NCBI GenBank assembly: GCA_002368155.1
Contig: AP018180.1
Coordinates: 7,434,561-7,498,560, forward strand
Reading direction: 5' to 3'
Length of the DNA: 64,000 nucleotides
Source of the DNA: Nostoc carneum NIES-2107
GTDB taxonomy: Bacteria; Cyanobacteriota; Cyanobacteriia; Cyanobacteriales; Nostocaceae
The notes under the pieces are model-generated. The model was not told the DNA's origin and ran no database searches. It worked only from the letters and a program-made list of their open reading frames with translations. The translations under genes were made by a program, and so were the position numbers. This document shows, one piece after another, positions 49,554-59,475 of this stretch (positions within the stretch are counted from its first letter, which is position 1; the number at the start of each line of letters is the position of its first letter).

Positions 49554-50822
49554 TTAAAACTGTAAGCCCTTGTTTTGTAAATTCTGCTCAATCTGCTGTA
49601 TATTTTCTACCGTTTCTCCCGCTAATATCCCATAAATTTCGGTGTAGATTTTGCCGTATTTAACTTTCTCTAAAGCCGACAAAATTATCAAGTCTTTGCG
49701 TTCTAACTCTGGTTCTAAACTTAATAAAATAGAGTCTAGTGTTCCATCTATGCGGTAGTCAGTAGAATATTTAGCTACTGTTTTCCCTAGATTTAACAGA
49801 GTATGGCGCTGCAAGCAAAGTGGAGTTGAGCCATTAACGCGGAAATTAGCATCTATCACATAAAACTGTCCGTCTTTATCTTCCAAAACATCAAAGCCAA
49901 TCACCCCGAAGTAGCCCTGTTTGTGAGCATACTGACCAATTGCCGCAATCATGTTATAAAATCGGCTCATGTCAGTATTGCGGTAATCAATTAATCCACC
50001 TAAATAGTCACCTTGTGGGGTCACTACTTGACTTGTAGTACCAATGAGGGTGATATCTCCTAATTTATTGACATAGAATTGGACACACCAATTCTGGACA
50101 GCATTTTTGACAAACTCGGAAACAATAATTGTTGTGAGTAACTTAATATCGAGATATTTTTTAATTTCTGTAAGGCAATAATTTAAATCGCTAGTACTTT
50201 TAATAATATAAGTACCTTCGCCAGAAAGCCCGTGAGATGTTTTGATGAGATAGGGGAATTTTTCTGGTAATTGAATATCTTCAAGATTGACAGATTGTAG
50301 ATTGTAGCTTTTGTATTTAGGACATTGCACTCCTAATTCAGCTAAGCTGACTTTGCTGAGTAAACGGTAATGGGTATCGGGTGCGATCGCGTGTTTTTCT
50401 GCCTTCAGATGATCGAAGGGAAATAGAGTAATAATTTTGTCAAAATCATCACTATTGCTGAGTTGATCTAAATACACCGAGCAATCTCTCATTTCCATAT
50501 TGCTATATTTACAGGGAAAATGCGATCGCCAGTATTCAAGCAGCAACTTGTGGGGTGGAATAATCACAATTCCCGGAATAGCATCACCTAAAACAGCTAG
50601 ATTTTTCCAAGGTTCCTTTTGACAAATTTTGTCGAAGGAGGTTTTACTAGCTTCGCTACTACCATCTTGAATAAAATATTTCTGTGTGTTAGGGTAAGCC
50701 GCCCAACTAGCAGTTGCTGGATAGTTTAATTGGAATGCATACCCTGCATTGGTGATGTCTTGAGCAAATAGATCGGACAAAAAACTCCCTTGAAAATATT
50801 GAAAATTATATGTAGATTTCAT
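49554..50822 (-). CDS. ATP-grasp domain protein
   Basis: ATG 50822 is chosen; the frame extends to a TTG at 50852 without an RBS. The 422-residue protein has a pre-ATP-grasp N-terminal half, then FPYLIKTSHGLSGEGTYII (ATP-lid glycine-rich loop), the GFDVLEDKDGQFYVIDAN metal-binding strand and FRVNGSTPL. Such enzymes join a carboxylate to an amine or similar nucleophile. It is not next to a peptide gene; the substrate is unknown. Divergent 260-bp gaps flank it. Confidence 0.8.
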   Translation of the reverse strand: MKSTYNFQYFQGSFLSDLFAQDITNAGYAFQLNYPATASWAAYPNTQKYFIQDGSSEASKTSFDKICQKEPWKNLAVLGDAIPGIVIIPPHKLLLEYWRSHFPCKYSNMEMRDCSVYLDQLSNSDDFDKIITLFPFDHLKAEKHAIAPDTHYRLLSKVSLAELGVQCPKYKSYNLQSVNLEDIQLPEKFPYLIKTSHGLSGEGTYIIKSTSDLNYCLTEIKKYLDIKLLTTIIVSEFVKNAVQNWCVQFYVNKLGDITLIGTTSQVVTPQGDYLGGLIDYRNTDMSRFYNMIAAIGQYAHKQGYFGVIGFDVLEDKDGQFYVIDANFRVNGSTPLCLQRHTLLNLGKTVAKYSTDYRIDGTLDSILLSLEPELERKDLIILSALEKVKYGKIYTEIYGILAGETVENIQQIEQNLQNKGLQF

Positions 50823-51082
50823 AAGCAAACTTTTCAAGACATACTTCTGCAATTACCTGATAAACAGGGTATTAATTGTAGAGTTATGAATCTTCTATCT
50901 GTAAGTATAAAAAAAGCCGCTATAAGGATTAAAAAATATTTTATATCTCTAACTTTTGTCTTAGACACATGAATAATATTCTAGAGGGCAAGGCAGTGCC
51001 TTGCCCCTACAATCTGTCGCATTCTTTTTTCAAATTTGTATAACTGCAAAGGCAATTACTAATACTGAATTATCCTGTTATT

Positions 51083-51715
51083 TCATACCTGAGAGTCATT
51101 ATCTTCTCGAATCCACAACGCCAATCCGCCGCCACGACCACGAGCCGCGATAAAATCTTCTGTAGCTAAGAAGAAGGCGAAAAAGGCTTGCTTTGCGATT
51201 GTTTGGGTGTAAAAATCTTGATTCTCAACTTTACCAGAGCGAATTTGTCCGTTGTACACAACACGATTAAATACGCTAATTTGCATTTGCGTAAAGTCAA
51301 ACGCCAAGAGATTTTTCTTACCTAAATATTTGGCTGGCCCTGTCAGCTTCAATAATACTGGGCCGACTTGCACCTGATTACCAATTTCACCTTTACCTAA
51401 ATCTGCTTCAGAAGTTTGACTAAAAGAAATATGTGCTGCAGCAAATTTGGGCATATATACACCCTTACCTAAAACAATTCCCCCGCGCTGTCGGACTTTC
51501 CGAGTACCCGTAGCAAAGCACAGCCGCCATTTACCCACAAGCGACTCAAAGTTATAAGTTAATCGTTCCTGCTTGGCTGCTTTTTCTGCTGCTAGCAACG
51601 CATCCACCACCAAAGCAGCAGTTGGAAGTTTACCACCTTCACCGCGATAAGCAGCCGCAGCTTGCAATAATATCGCCAAATCAGGTGTAGCCGTAGGTGT
51701 TACTTCAGCAGTCAT
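51083..51715 (-). CDS. PAP/fibrillin-like protein
   Basis: The 210-residue protein contains GKWRLCFATGTRKVRQ and LTGPAKYLGKKNLLAFDF, which resemble the lipocalin-like barrel of plastid-lipid-associated proteins (fibrillins). It has no signal peptide. Fibrillins bind lipids in plastids and cyanobacterial thylakoids; the assignment here is tentative. Confidence 0.6.
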   Translation of the reverse strand: MTAEVTPTATPDLAILLQAAAAYRGEGGKLPTAALVVDALLAAEKAAKQERLTYNFESLVGKWRLCFATGTRKVRQRGGIVLGKGVYMPKFAAAHISFSQTSEADLGKGEIGNQVQVGPVLLKLTGPAKYLGKKNLLAFDFTQMQISVFNRVVYNGQIRSGKVENQDFYTQTIAKQAFFAFFLATEDFIAARGRGGGLALWIREDNDSQV

Positions 51716-51843
51716 AAATACACTCTTGAAATTCTCTGATTGTATGGTAAATCAACACGTTAGAAGGGGAAGGGTGAAAGGGGAAGGGGGAAAGGGAAAA
51801 ACCTTTAACCTTTCCCCATATAATTGCAAAAAGCTTTGGTGCT

Positions 51844-51874
51844 GATGCGTTACGCTATCGCTAACGCATCCTAC
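51844..51874. repeat. REP-like palindrome (GATGCGTTACGC family)
   Basis: GATGCGTTA and TAACGCATC arms flank a CGCTATCGC centre. It is the same as the palindrome part of the composite repeat at 47937 and lies in the gap between the fibrillin-like gene and the amidase gene. Confidence 0.65.
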
Positions 51875-51933
51875 GCGAACTAATATTTTATTTCTCTCCC
51901 CTGCACCCTGCCCCCTGCCCCCTGCACCCTTCT

Positions 51934-53307
51934 TCAAACCACTGGCGCTGAGACTATACCCTGTGCTTCGAGGAAAGATGCGACTTTTAAAATTAATGCT
52001 TCATTATAGGGTGCAGCGATTAATTGCACGCCTAAAGGTAAAGCGTTGGGGCGTTGAATTGGGACTGAGATTACAGGTAAGCCAATGAAAGATAATGGTT
52101 GCGTAAATAATCCTAGATGGGGACGAATGATAATTTCTTGCCCATCTAAAATCATGGTTGTTTGCCCAATTAATGGCGCTACCATTGGCGTAGTTGGTGC
52201 CAGAATTATATCGACATTTTGAAAGATTTCTCGCACGCGATCGCGGTACCATCTTCTAAATCTCTGGGCTTGTAAGTACCATTGACTGGGGATTAATGCC
52301 CCGGCTAAAAAGCGATCGCGTGTGGCAAAATCAAAGTCTTGGGGACGCGATCGCAATCTCTCTATATGCAGATTTGCGCCTTCGCTGGCGGTAATCACAA
52401 AGGCTGCAGCCCTGGCGCGATGGGATTCTGGTAGCGTTACATACTCAGTTACATTCAAAGCCCGCGCAACTTGTTCTACTGCTAACAAAGCTTCCGGTTC
52501 TGCACCCTGAGTATAATAATCCCCGGCAATGGCAAATTTAATACCAGATATATCTTCGTGAATTTGAGGTAAACATAATTCCGGTGGGCGTTTTGTACAT
52601 ACCGGATCGCGATCGTCTTCTCCTTGGAGAATATCAAAAGTCGTCGCAATATCCCGCACTGAACGAGCAAAGGGGCCAACGTGGTCAAAACTGGTAGAAA
52701 ATAAAGCTACCCCAGCCCGCGATAATCTGCCATAAGTCGGTTTTAAACCAAAAATTCCACAAAAAGCAGCGGGAACGCGAATCGAACCGTTAGTATCAGA
52801 ACCCAGCGTTAACGGAACTAACCCTGCAGCTACAGCCGCCGCCGAACCACCCGAAGAACCGCCAGTAACGCGCTGTAAATCATGAGGATTATGAGTAGCG
52901 CCGTAATGGGCATTTTCTGTCATAAACCCATAGGCGTACTCATCCATATTTAACGCCCCAACCAACACCGCACCAGCTTGTTTCAACCTGGCTACTAAGG
53001 TTGCATCTTGGGTAGCTGGGGGATTTTCGGCATTAATTTTCGCACCTGCGAGAGTTGTTAACCCAGCGACATCGAAGAGATTTTTCACGGCAAAAGGTAC
53101 ACCAGCCAAAGCACCAGGATTATTACCTTGGGCAATTTCTTTGTCGATGCGTGCTGCATCAGTCAAAGCTGTTTCCGCAATTACCGCCGTAAAAGCATTA
53201 ATTTCGCGATCGCGTGCTGCAATTGTGGCTAAAGCATCCTTGGTAACTTCCACAGCGCTAACCTTACCCGCACGTATAGCCGCCGCTATTGATACAGCAT
53301 CATTCAT
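51934..53307 (-). CDS. AtzE-like amidase (amidase signature family)
   Basis: The 457-residue protein has the Ser-cisSer-Lys triad of the family: Lys in PFAVKNLFDVAG, GGSSGGSAAAVAAG, and Ser in LGSDTNGSIRVPA. HYGATHNPHDLQRVTG and the C-terminal block support the AtzE branch (1-carboxybiuret hydrolase) over GatA. Its ATG overlaps the stop of the AtzG-like gene by 4 bp, as in atzGE pairs, where the small subunit is needed for stability. It hydrolyses an amide in nitrogen scavenging (inference from family). Confidence 0.85.
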   Translation of the reverse strand: MNDAVSIAAAIRAGKVSAVEVTKDALATIAARDREINAFTAVIAETALTDAARIDKEIAQGNNPGALAGVPFAVKNLFDVAGLTTLAGAKINAENPPATQDATLVARLKQAGAVLVGALNMDEYAYGFMTENAHYGATHNPHDLQRVTGGSSGGSAAAVAAGLVPLTLGSDTNGSIRVPAAFCGIFGLKPTYGRLSRAGVALFSTSFDHVGPFARSVRDIATTFDILQGEDDRDPVCTKRPPELCLPQIHEDISGIKFAIAGDYYTQGAEPEALLAVEQVARALNVTEYVTLPESHRARAAAFVITASEGANLHIERLRSRPQDFDFATRDRFLAGALIPSQWYLQAQRFRRWYRDRVREIFQNVDIILAPTTPMVAPLIGQTTMILDGQEIIIRPHLGLFTQPLSFIGLPVISVPIQRPNALPLGVQLIAAPYNEALILKVASFLEAQGIVSAPVV

Positions 53308-53492
53308 GGTTCAAACACAGGTGCAACTTCAACTTCTTCAGCTATAGGAAACTCATTCACGAGTTGAGCGATCGCTTTGATTCTCTCAAAGTTTGCTACC
53401 ACTCCATCACGATACTCATCCCGCAGTTGTAAATTTACCAACAATGCCATCTGCTCAACATACTCACCCACATCGAATTCTCGATTTTCCAT
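53304..53492 (-). CDS. AtzG-like small subunit (DUF4089-type)
   Basis: The start is at ATG 53492, with GAGGAAAT before it. The 62-residue protein is helical (DVGEYVEQMALLVNLQLRD, GVVANFERIKAIAQLV) and ends in a short beta/Pro tail, as expected for a GatC/AtzG-like partner. It overlaps the amidase start. Confidence 0.8.
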   Translation of the reverse strand: MENREFDVGEYVEQMALLVNLQLRDEYRDGVVANFERIKAIAQLVNEFPIAEEVEVAPVFEP

Positions 53493-53777
53493 ATTTCCTC
53501 TTCGCAATTGTTTCAGCTACATTTACAGCTATTTGCCCCTGATGCCAAATTAATCACCTGAAACAAAATTTACCAAATTATGACTCCAAAGCTTTAAAGT
53601 TGAGGCTAGCTTCTGGTCAACAACAGGAAAAGGGGCAGGGAGCAGAGGGGCATACAGGAACAGAGCTTGGACTTCGCCCTGTATCAGCCAATACAGTTCA
53701 GTTAAGAAAATAAATTGACAACAAAACAATAATTTTGGAGGGGGTTTGGGGGACGCAACCGTCACCCAATCGGGGGT

Positions 53778-53796
53778 TTGGGGGAGAATCCCCCAA
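53778..53796. other. Strong GC hairpin in the 53493-54021 intergenic region
   Basis: TTGGGGGA and TCCCCCAA form an 8-bp stem with a 3-base loop. Repeated TTTGGGGG tracts precede it (53740-53780). The rest of the interval shows no gene. Confidence 0.55.
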
Positions 53797-54021
53797 TTGT
53801 GCTAGCTGTTTCCACAAGTGACAAATCAATCACTAATGAGCATATCTGGACTGTATTGCCGTATAAGCGCTATTTATTCTTCTTACCTCTTCTGGTAACG
53901 CTACGCGAACAAACCTGTGGAAATTTTAAATTTTCAATCGTCAATCCAACATTCAAAATCTCAAATCTAAAATTCGGTAATAATTAACGCTGTTAGTTTT
54001 AGTACAAGGCTAGGGGGATTT

Positions 54022-55206
54022 ATGGGGCAGGATTTTCAAGAACTAGCTGAACTTTACAAAAACACATTGCTGCACGATGTACTCCCATTTTGGGAAACAT
54101 ACTCGATTGATTGGGAACAAGGTGGCTATTTCACTTGTCTGGATCGTGAGGGTAAAGTTTATGACACAGATAAATTTATCTGGTTGCAAAATCGTCAGGT
54201 GTGGACTTTCTCGATGCTGTATAACCAGCTAGAGAAACGTGACAATTGGCTAAAAATTGCTACTAATGGCGCAAATTTCCTTTCTCAACATGGCAGAGAT
54301 GGCGATGGTAACTGGTATTTCGCCTTAACTCGTGAAGGTCAGCCTTTAGTCCAACCTTACAATATTTTTTCTGATTGCTTTGCAGCAATGGCTTTTAGCC
54401 AATACGCCCGCGCCTGTGGTGAAGATTGGGCAAGGGATATCGCTATGCAAGCTTACAATAATGTTTTGCGCCGCAAGGATAACCCCAAGGGCAAATATAC
54501 CAAGGCTTACCCAGGTACACGTCCGATGAAATCCTTGGCTGTACCGATGATTTTAGCTAACCTGACTTTGGAAATGGCATGGTTACTACCCAGCGAAACC
54601 TTAGAGAAAGTTCTGGATATGACTGTTGAGGAAGTGATGAACGATTTTCTCGACAAAGAACGAGGGCTGATGTACGAAAGCGTTGCTCCGGATGGTTCTC
54701 ACGTTGATTGTTTTGAAGGAAGATTAATCAACCCCGGTCACGGTATCGAAGCGATGTGGTTCATTATGGATATTGCCAAGCGTCGCAATGATACCAAAAC
54801 AATTAACCAAGCTGTAGATGTGGTGTTAAATATCCTCAATTTTGCTTGGGATGATGAATATGGCGGATTGTATTACTTCATGGATGCGGCGGGACATCCT
54901 CCCCAACAACTGGAATGGGATCAAAAGCTGTGGTGGGTGCATTTAGAATCTTTGGTGGCGTTGGCAATGGGCGATCGCTTAACAGGTCGTGCGGAATGTC
55001 GCGAATGGTATAATAAGATGCACAATTATACTTGGTCACACTTTGCCGATCCTGAATATGGTGAGTGGTTTGGGTATTTAAATCGGCGTGGGGAAGTATT
55101 GTTAAATCTTAAAGGTGGCAAATGGAAAGGCTGTTTCCATGTCCCCCGCGCGTTGTATCTTTGTTGGCAACAATTTGAGGCGTTGAGTTCGCAATCAGTG
55201 GGATAA
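54022..55206 (+). CDS. N-acylglucosamine 2-epimerase (AGE)
   Basis: The 394-residue protein is very close to the structurally known Anabaena AGE, with [15 protein letters not shown] (catalytic Arg58, equivalent to Arg57 there), [17 protein letters not shown] (active-site His), [15 protein letters not shown] (Glu) and [15 protein letters not shown] (His). It interconverts GlcNAc and ManNAc in the (alpha/alpha)6 barrel. GGGGG lies just before the ATG. It is monocistronic. Confidence 0.92.
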   Translation: MGQDFQELAELYKNTLLHDVLPFWETYSIDWEQGGYFTCLDREGKVYDTDKFIWLQNRQVWTFSMLYNQLEKRDNWLKIATNGANFLSQHGRDGDGNWYFALTREGQPLVQPYNIFSDCFAAMAFSQYARACGEDWARDIAMQAYNNVLRRKDNPKGKYTKAYPGTRPMKSLAVPMILANLTLEMAWLLPSETLEKVLDMTVEEVMNDFLDKERGLMYESVAPDGSHVDCFEGRLINPGHGIEAMWFIMDIAKRRNDTKTINQAVDVVLNILNFAWDDEYGGLYYFMDAAGHPPQQLEWDQKLWWVHLESLVALAMGDRLTGRAECREWYNKMHNYTWSHFADPEYGEWFGYLNRRGEVLLNLKGGKWKGCFHVPRALYLCWQQFEALSSQSVG

Positions 55207-55342
55207 TTAACCGCCGAGAAACCCCGATAAAATTAACCTGATGTGATGCTGGATTTTTCTGATAGATAAATTGCACAGGTAGGGGCAAGGCACTGCCCAG
55301 TGGTGTCAACTTAATGTGAAACCCGCTTGGTTGCAAGGTTTT

Positions 55343-55435
55343 GCCCTCACCCCCAACCCCTCTCCCACAGGGAGAAGGGAGCAAGAGATTCAATTCCCCT
55401 TCTCCCTGAGGGAGAAGGGGTTAGGGGATGAGGGC
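55343..55435. repeat. Long imperfect palindrome (GCCCTCACCCC ... GGGATGAGGGC)
   Basis: The arms of about 25 bases (CCCTCACCCCCAACCCC and GGGGTTAGGGGATGAGGG) enclose smaller CTTCTCCC/GGGAGAAGG stems. It is a common type of dispersed cyanobacterial palindrome, here downstream of the AGE gene. Confidence 0.65.
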
Positions 55436-55590
55436 GAGGGTTTTTGTACAACACCCGCCATAGCTTTTAGCTTAAGTTTACACCTCTGGGCACTGCCTTG
55501 CCCCTACAATCTGTTGCATTCTTTTTTCAAATTGGCATAACTTCTGGTTTGATGTTTTCTTGTTTTGTAAAAGCTGTAGCAGCTTCCGTT

Positions 55591-55780
55591 CAAGTTGCAG
55601 CAGCTTCAGCTTTAACATTTCCGTGTTCCGCGCAAGTTGCAGGAACTTCAGCTTTAACGTTTCCGTGTTCCGCGCAAGTTGCAGGAACTTCAGCTTTAAC
55701 GTTTCCGTGTTCCGCGCAAGTTGTAGCAGCTTCAGCTTTAACGTTTCCGTATTCCGCGCAAGTTGTAGCAGCTTCTATTT
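55591..55780. repeat. 42-bp minisatellite (4.5 copies)
   Basis: Units start at 55591, 55633, 55675, 55717 and 55759 (partial), each of the CAAGTTGCAGGAACTTCAG type. Because 42 is a multiple of 3, several frames stay open, e.g. a 14-residue repeat QVAGTSALTFPCSA in the frame from 55498. No RBS or conserved protein supports expression. Confidence 0.85.
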
Positions 55781-55840
55781 TGATATTTTGAACTTAGGGA
55801 CTTCCAGAACAGAAATTAGCCAATTTATTCAGATGATATT

Positions 55841-57763
55841 TCATTGGATGAGGATGATTGCTTCTTGTACTTTGGTGGAAAGTGCAGCCTCTAATCCTTG
55901 CTCAACTTTGGCAATTAATTTGTCAAAAGCTTCTTGATTAGCTGTTAGCTGTTCTTGAAAAACTTGCTCTAACTCTGGCTTGATTCTCTCGCACATTTCG
56001 TCAATTTTTCTGTCATTTAAAAAACTAGAACGCAACCAGCCAGGAACATCTACATTGGCTTTGATTGCATCTTGTACACCTTTACGATTTAACTCCATTC
56101 CGGCTGCGATCGCGGAAGCACCATATACTAATGCAATTGGCCAGGTAAAATGTCCAGTTAAGACTAGGGTGATGATGCTAGCAAGAGTACCACCGCCAAT
56201 GATGACGTTAACAATTAACCCTACGGTTTCGGCAAGAATTGCATCGCCAATTCTTAATTCTGGGTTAACAAAAGCCGGGTCTATACTATCTTCAAATCTT
56301 AAACTACTTCTAGGGATTTGAAACTTACGACAGATAGGATCTGTTTCTGCGGCTAAGTCTGGTTGAATTTTTTTGTTAAACCAACTAATACATTGATTGT
56401 TAATTATTTGCTGGGCAATATTCCCTTGCAACCAATCCTCTGCCCGATTTTTCATTGAGGTTTCTAAATCGGCTAAGGTTTTGATTTTATTTTGCTGCCA
56501 ATCTTTGATTCCTGGGCGCACGGCATTTTCAATTAAACCATTAGCTAAAGGCTGGGTTAACAATTCAATTAATTCGGGAATATGTCGAGAAATTAATTCT
56601 TCTAGCTTGTTTGATTCTACCAGTTTGTTAACTTCTTGTTTAAAAGCGGTAGCCCTTAAATCCCATCTGCCAACGCGTGCTAAACCTAATGCAATGCAAC
56701 GTTCTGGTTCTGGATCGGGACGCAGGAGTGTTTCCGGTTCGGGAAATATGTCTTGACAAATTTGGTGAGTAAATTTCATCCGCGATGCACCACCAGTCAT
56801 CAGCAATATTTTTGGTATGATTCCTTGTTTATCTAGCTGTTCTTTTGCTTCTTTGACTGCTTCACTAAAGGCTTGCATCCAACTTTTTCCCCCTAATGCA
56901 GTTAAAGGTTGATGCAATATTTCCTCCATAATTAATTTATTAACTTGGGGGATAAAATAAATTTGTTCATTGATAGACTCAAAACCACGGGCAAATGATT
57001 GAGCATCGCTATATAGCTGTTCATTAGAAAAGTAATCTTCTTTAGTTTTGCGACAAGCTAGTTCACAACGCGCTTGATGATGGGGGTATTCAGCAAATAC
57101 TTTTTCGAGTAAGTTTCTTTGTTCGTGTTTGGCAAGAGTGCGTTCAAAAATCGCTTTGTCAATTAACGATGCACCTAAAATATTACTACCGAAATCTATA
57201 GGAATTTCCTGTAAGCTTTTCACCAAGGTAAAGTCTGTAGTTGAAGAACCAATATCAACAATTAACACCGATGAAAGCAGCTTTTCATACTCTAATTTAC
57301 CAGCTTCTTTGGCTTGCATAAAAGCAGCCCGTGATTCTGGAACCACATTTAATAAATCAATGCCGGCTGATTGCAGTAGCTTTTGATATTCGGCGCGATC
57401 GCTAACTGACCACCCTGAAGGACAACCCACATAAAAGTATGTAGTTTCCCCACCTTCAATTTGTTTACTTTCTTTTAACAGGCGGTAGTAAGTTGCCACA
57501 AATGTGCTAATAGTTTCCCGATATTTAGCATCATTTTTGGGTTTTTCTTTAAAGGAAATTTCTAGTTGAGTAACGCCAGCTTGAATTAAGGCTTGTTCTC
57601 CTACAAGATAACCCAATTTAGGATGCCAACCAAGCGCTGTAATTTGATTTTTTTTATTATTCACCTCCAGCATTTGTGGAGGTTCAATACTCTCGACTAT
57701 AGCTTTGGCTACAGCTGTTTCACCATGTCCCAAATCAAAACCGACTGTTTCTAAAATTTCCAT
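55841..57763 (-). CDS. Hsp70/actin-like ATPase with C-terminal membrane segment
   Basis: The 640-residue protein has an actin/Hsp70-type ATPase domain (about 1-400): phosphate 1 GFDLGHGETAVAKA, phosphate 2 VLIVDIGSSTTDFTL and adenosine motif LLMTGGASRMKF. A helical region with WF-rich segments follows, then two hydrophobic helices (about 520-570: VIIGGGTLASIITLVLTGH, WPIALVYGASAIAAGM) and a coiled C-terminus. The Hsp70 substrate-binding domain is lacking. ATG 57763 is preferred; earlier ATGs lie in a dispersed repeat. It is followed upstream by a second membrane protein, probably its partner. Confidence 0.8.
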   Translation of the reverse strand: MEILETVGFDLGHGETAVAKAIVESIEPPQMLEVNNKKNQITALGWHPKLGYLVGEQALIQAGVTQLEISFKEKPKNDAKYRETISTFVATYYRLLKESKQIEGGETTYFYVGCPSGWSVSDRAEYQKLLQSAGIDLLNVVPESRAAFMQAKEAGKLEYEKLLSSVLIVDIGSSTTDFTLVKSLQEIPIDFGSNILGASLIDKAIFERTLAKHEQRNLLEKVFAEYPHHQARCELACRKTKEDYFSNEQLYSDAQSFARGFESINEQIYFIPQVNKLIMEEILHQPLTALGGKSWMQAFSEAVKEAKEQLDKQGIIPKILLMTGGASRMKFTHQICQDIFPEPETLLRPDPEPERCIALGLARVGRWDLRATAFKQEVNKLVESNKLEELISRHIPELIELLTQPLANGLIENAVRPGIKDWQQNKIKTLADLETSMKNRAEDWLQGNIAQQIINNQCISWFNKKIQPDLAAETDPICRKFQIPRSSLRFEDSIDPAFVNPELRIGDAILAETVGLIVNVIIGGGTLASIITLVLTGHFTWPIALVYGASAIAAGMELNRKGVQDAIKANVDVPGWLRSSFLNDRKIDEMCERIKPELEQVFQEQLTANQEAFDKLIAKVEQGLEAALSTKVQEAIILIQ

Positions 57764-57841
57764 ATTATTATTTGTCATTTGTCCTTCGTCCTTTGTCATT
57801 TGTTATTTGCATTGACAAAGGACAACCTAATTTTTTGCTTA

Positions 57842-58750
57842 TCATTCTCTAGTCTGAGAATACGCTGGTTCAATGACTCTACCCCGTCGCAGCAAGCGAT
57901 CGCCTTTTAGCAGCGCTGGTGTTAAAGTAACGTAATCTTGGGTGTCAGGGTCAATACTCGGCTCAAAATCAAAATAATTGCGATCGCTTGTGGGGTCGTT
58001 GGCTTTGTAAATTTGCGCCCGAATGCCTTGTTCCATTAAAATTTGGGGGAGGAGTTGGGTGAGTGCGATCGCCATTTGGGGTTTATCCAAAAATGATGCA
58101 CCCATCAGCTTTTGCAAAAAACCCAACAACTCTGGGAGTTCTTCTATACCAGTTTCACCCGTTGGTTTGTTTCCTTCTGCAAATCTAGCAACTGCTAAGT
58201 CGATAGTGTTGAGTGCATCAGCTAGGTTATCTAACAAAATTTTGCTATCAACCCGCAGAGAAGGTTGAGATAATTTCAAAGTTTCTGCTGATGTTGAATT
58301 TTCTTCTGTATTGCTTTTATCGAGTTGTAGCACTACTTCCAATCCCAAAAGCACAGCAGTTAATAAAATCCCCATCCAAGCACCGGGTGTAGTTTTACTT
58401 AAATAAAATAACCAAGCGACAATTCCTAAATAAAGCAGCACTTTTAGTAGTTTGATAATTAATCTGTTGGCGGAAACTGTGCTAACTGGATTAATAATTT
58501 GCTGTGATTCTTTTGTAGTAATAGGCTGAAAATTTGCTGCTGCGAGATTGCTGATAGATTGTCTCAGCATATCTAGAAAAAATGCTGCCAATCGCACTTG
58601 TGTTAAATTTAGTTCACTAATGTAAACTCTTTCTAAATTATCTAATCGATTTTGAACTAGCTTGACTACAGCATCAATACCATTAGCATTTTCAATATCT
58701 ATCTGTAGTTGGTTGCGTTCTTCAGTAAAAAGCGTGGTAATTTTTTTCAT
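57842..58750 (-). CDS. Membrane protein paired with the Hsp70-like ATPase
   Basis: The 302-residue protein has a helical cytoplasmic N-terminus, two adjacent transmembrane helices (about 105-145: LLKVLLYLGIVAWLFYLS, AWMGILLTAVLLGLEVVL) and a soluble C-terminal domain (LADALNTIDLAVARFAEG). It ends 78 bp before the start of the Hsp70-like gene and is co-oriented, so an operon is likely. No family is recognised. Confidence 0.7.
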   Translation of the reverse strand: MKKITTLFTEERNQLQIDIENANGIDAVVKLVQNRLDNLERVYISELNLTQVRLAAFFLDMLRQSISNLAAANFQPITTKESQQIINPVSTVSANRLIIKLLKVLLYLGIVAWLFYLSKTTPGAWMGILLTAVLLGLEVVLQLDKSNTEENSTSAETLKLSQPSLRVDSKILLDNLADALNTIDLAVARFAEGNKPTGETGIEELPELLGFLQKLMGASFLDKPQMAIALTQLLPQILMEQGIRAQIYKANDPTSDRNYFDFEPSIDPDTQDYVTLTPALLKGDRLLRRGRVIEPAYSQTRE

Positions 58751-58812
58751 AGCTTTTAAATATACTTTAAATATTACTAATATTAGATTAATTCAATTAG
58801 CAATTAAATTGC

Positions 58813-58907
58813 TGTAGGATGCGTTGCAACGCATCCTACTCAATTTGCCGGATGTAATTCCCAAATGAAACTATCTCGAAGGTGAAAATCAGCCTCAGCA
58901 CCTCGAT
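58813..58907. repeat. Duplicated 3' end of the DOMON-like gene (left copy, flanking mrp)
   Basis: About 95 bp (a GTAGGATGCG palindrome plus 66 bp that match the end of the DOMON-like gene with about three differences) repeat in direct orientation at 63489-63586. A further REP (GTAGGATGCGTTACGC) follows at 58910-58945. The 58751-59475 interval holds these repeats and no other gene. Confidence 0.85.
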
Positions 58908-59475
58908 CAGTAGGATGCGTTACGCCAAAGGCTAACGCATCCTACGCTTTTGGGTTTCCAGCCTCTTCAACGCCCCAGCTTGTGTTTGTAACCTTATCCT
59001 CATAGCGAATCATTGTCTTAATATATGCAGTCCATAAAGACTACTGATGCCAAATTCTTGCTTTGAGTACCGCAAACGACATATTCTTGAGTTAAGAAGC
59101 GTGTCAAATCACTAAAAGCACTAAAGCCTAGTGTCAAAAATCATGGGTGTGTTCAAAACATTCTCCAAATTTGCTCAGTCCCAAAGGAAAACAAGAACTC
59201 CGTTTCTTGTCATCAGAGGTTGGGGAAATTACCTGATATCAAGAATTTCCTAAAATTTGCATATCCTGATTGTGGTTAAAGCTTTTTTTCATAGTAAGTA
59301 GTCAAGCAAAATCAACTACAAAATTTTATGGCGAATTGAGCGTTAGTATCTCTAACGTGCTGAAATTCGTCCAGCTTTTTCTTGACTAAAAGGCTGTCAT
59401 TGTCTTTCATATTTGGCTTTTCTACTTATCAGCATATTCCTGCAAAATTCATCAAGGTTAACCCTTACTCAACAG

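Noticed and set aside
51752-51937. A 61-residue ORF between the fibrillin-like and amidase genes
   Set aside because: It is composed of repeat sequence (GGGGAAGG tracts and the REP palindrome).
55591-55780. CRISPR array
   Set aside because: The 42-bp units are directly contiguous without spacers, and no cas genes are present.
55498-55937. Repeat-containing proteins from the overlapping open frames
   Set aside because: Several frames are open only because the repeat unit is a multiple of three; there is no RBS and no conserved domain.
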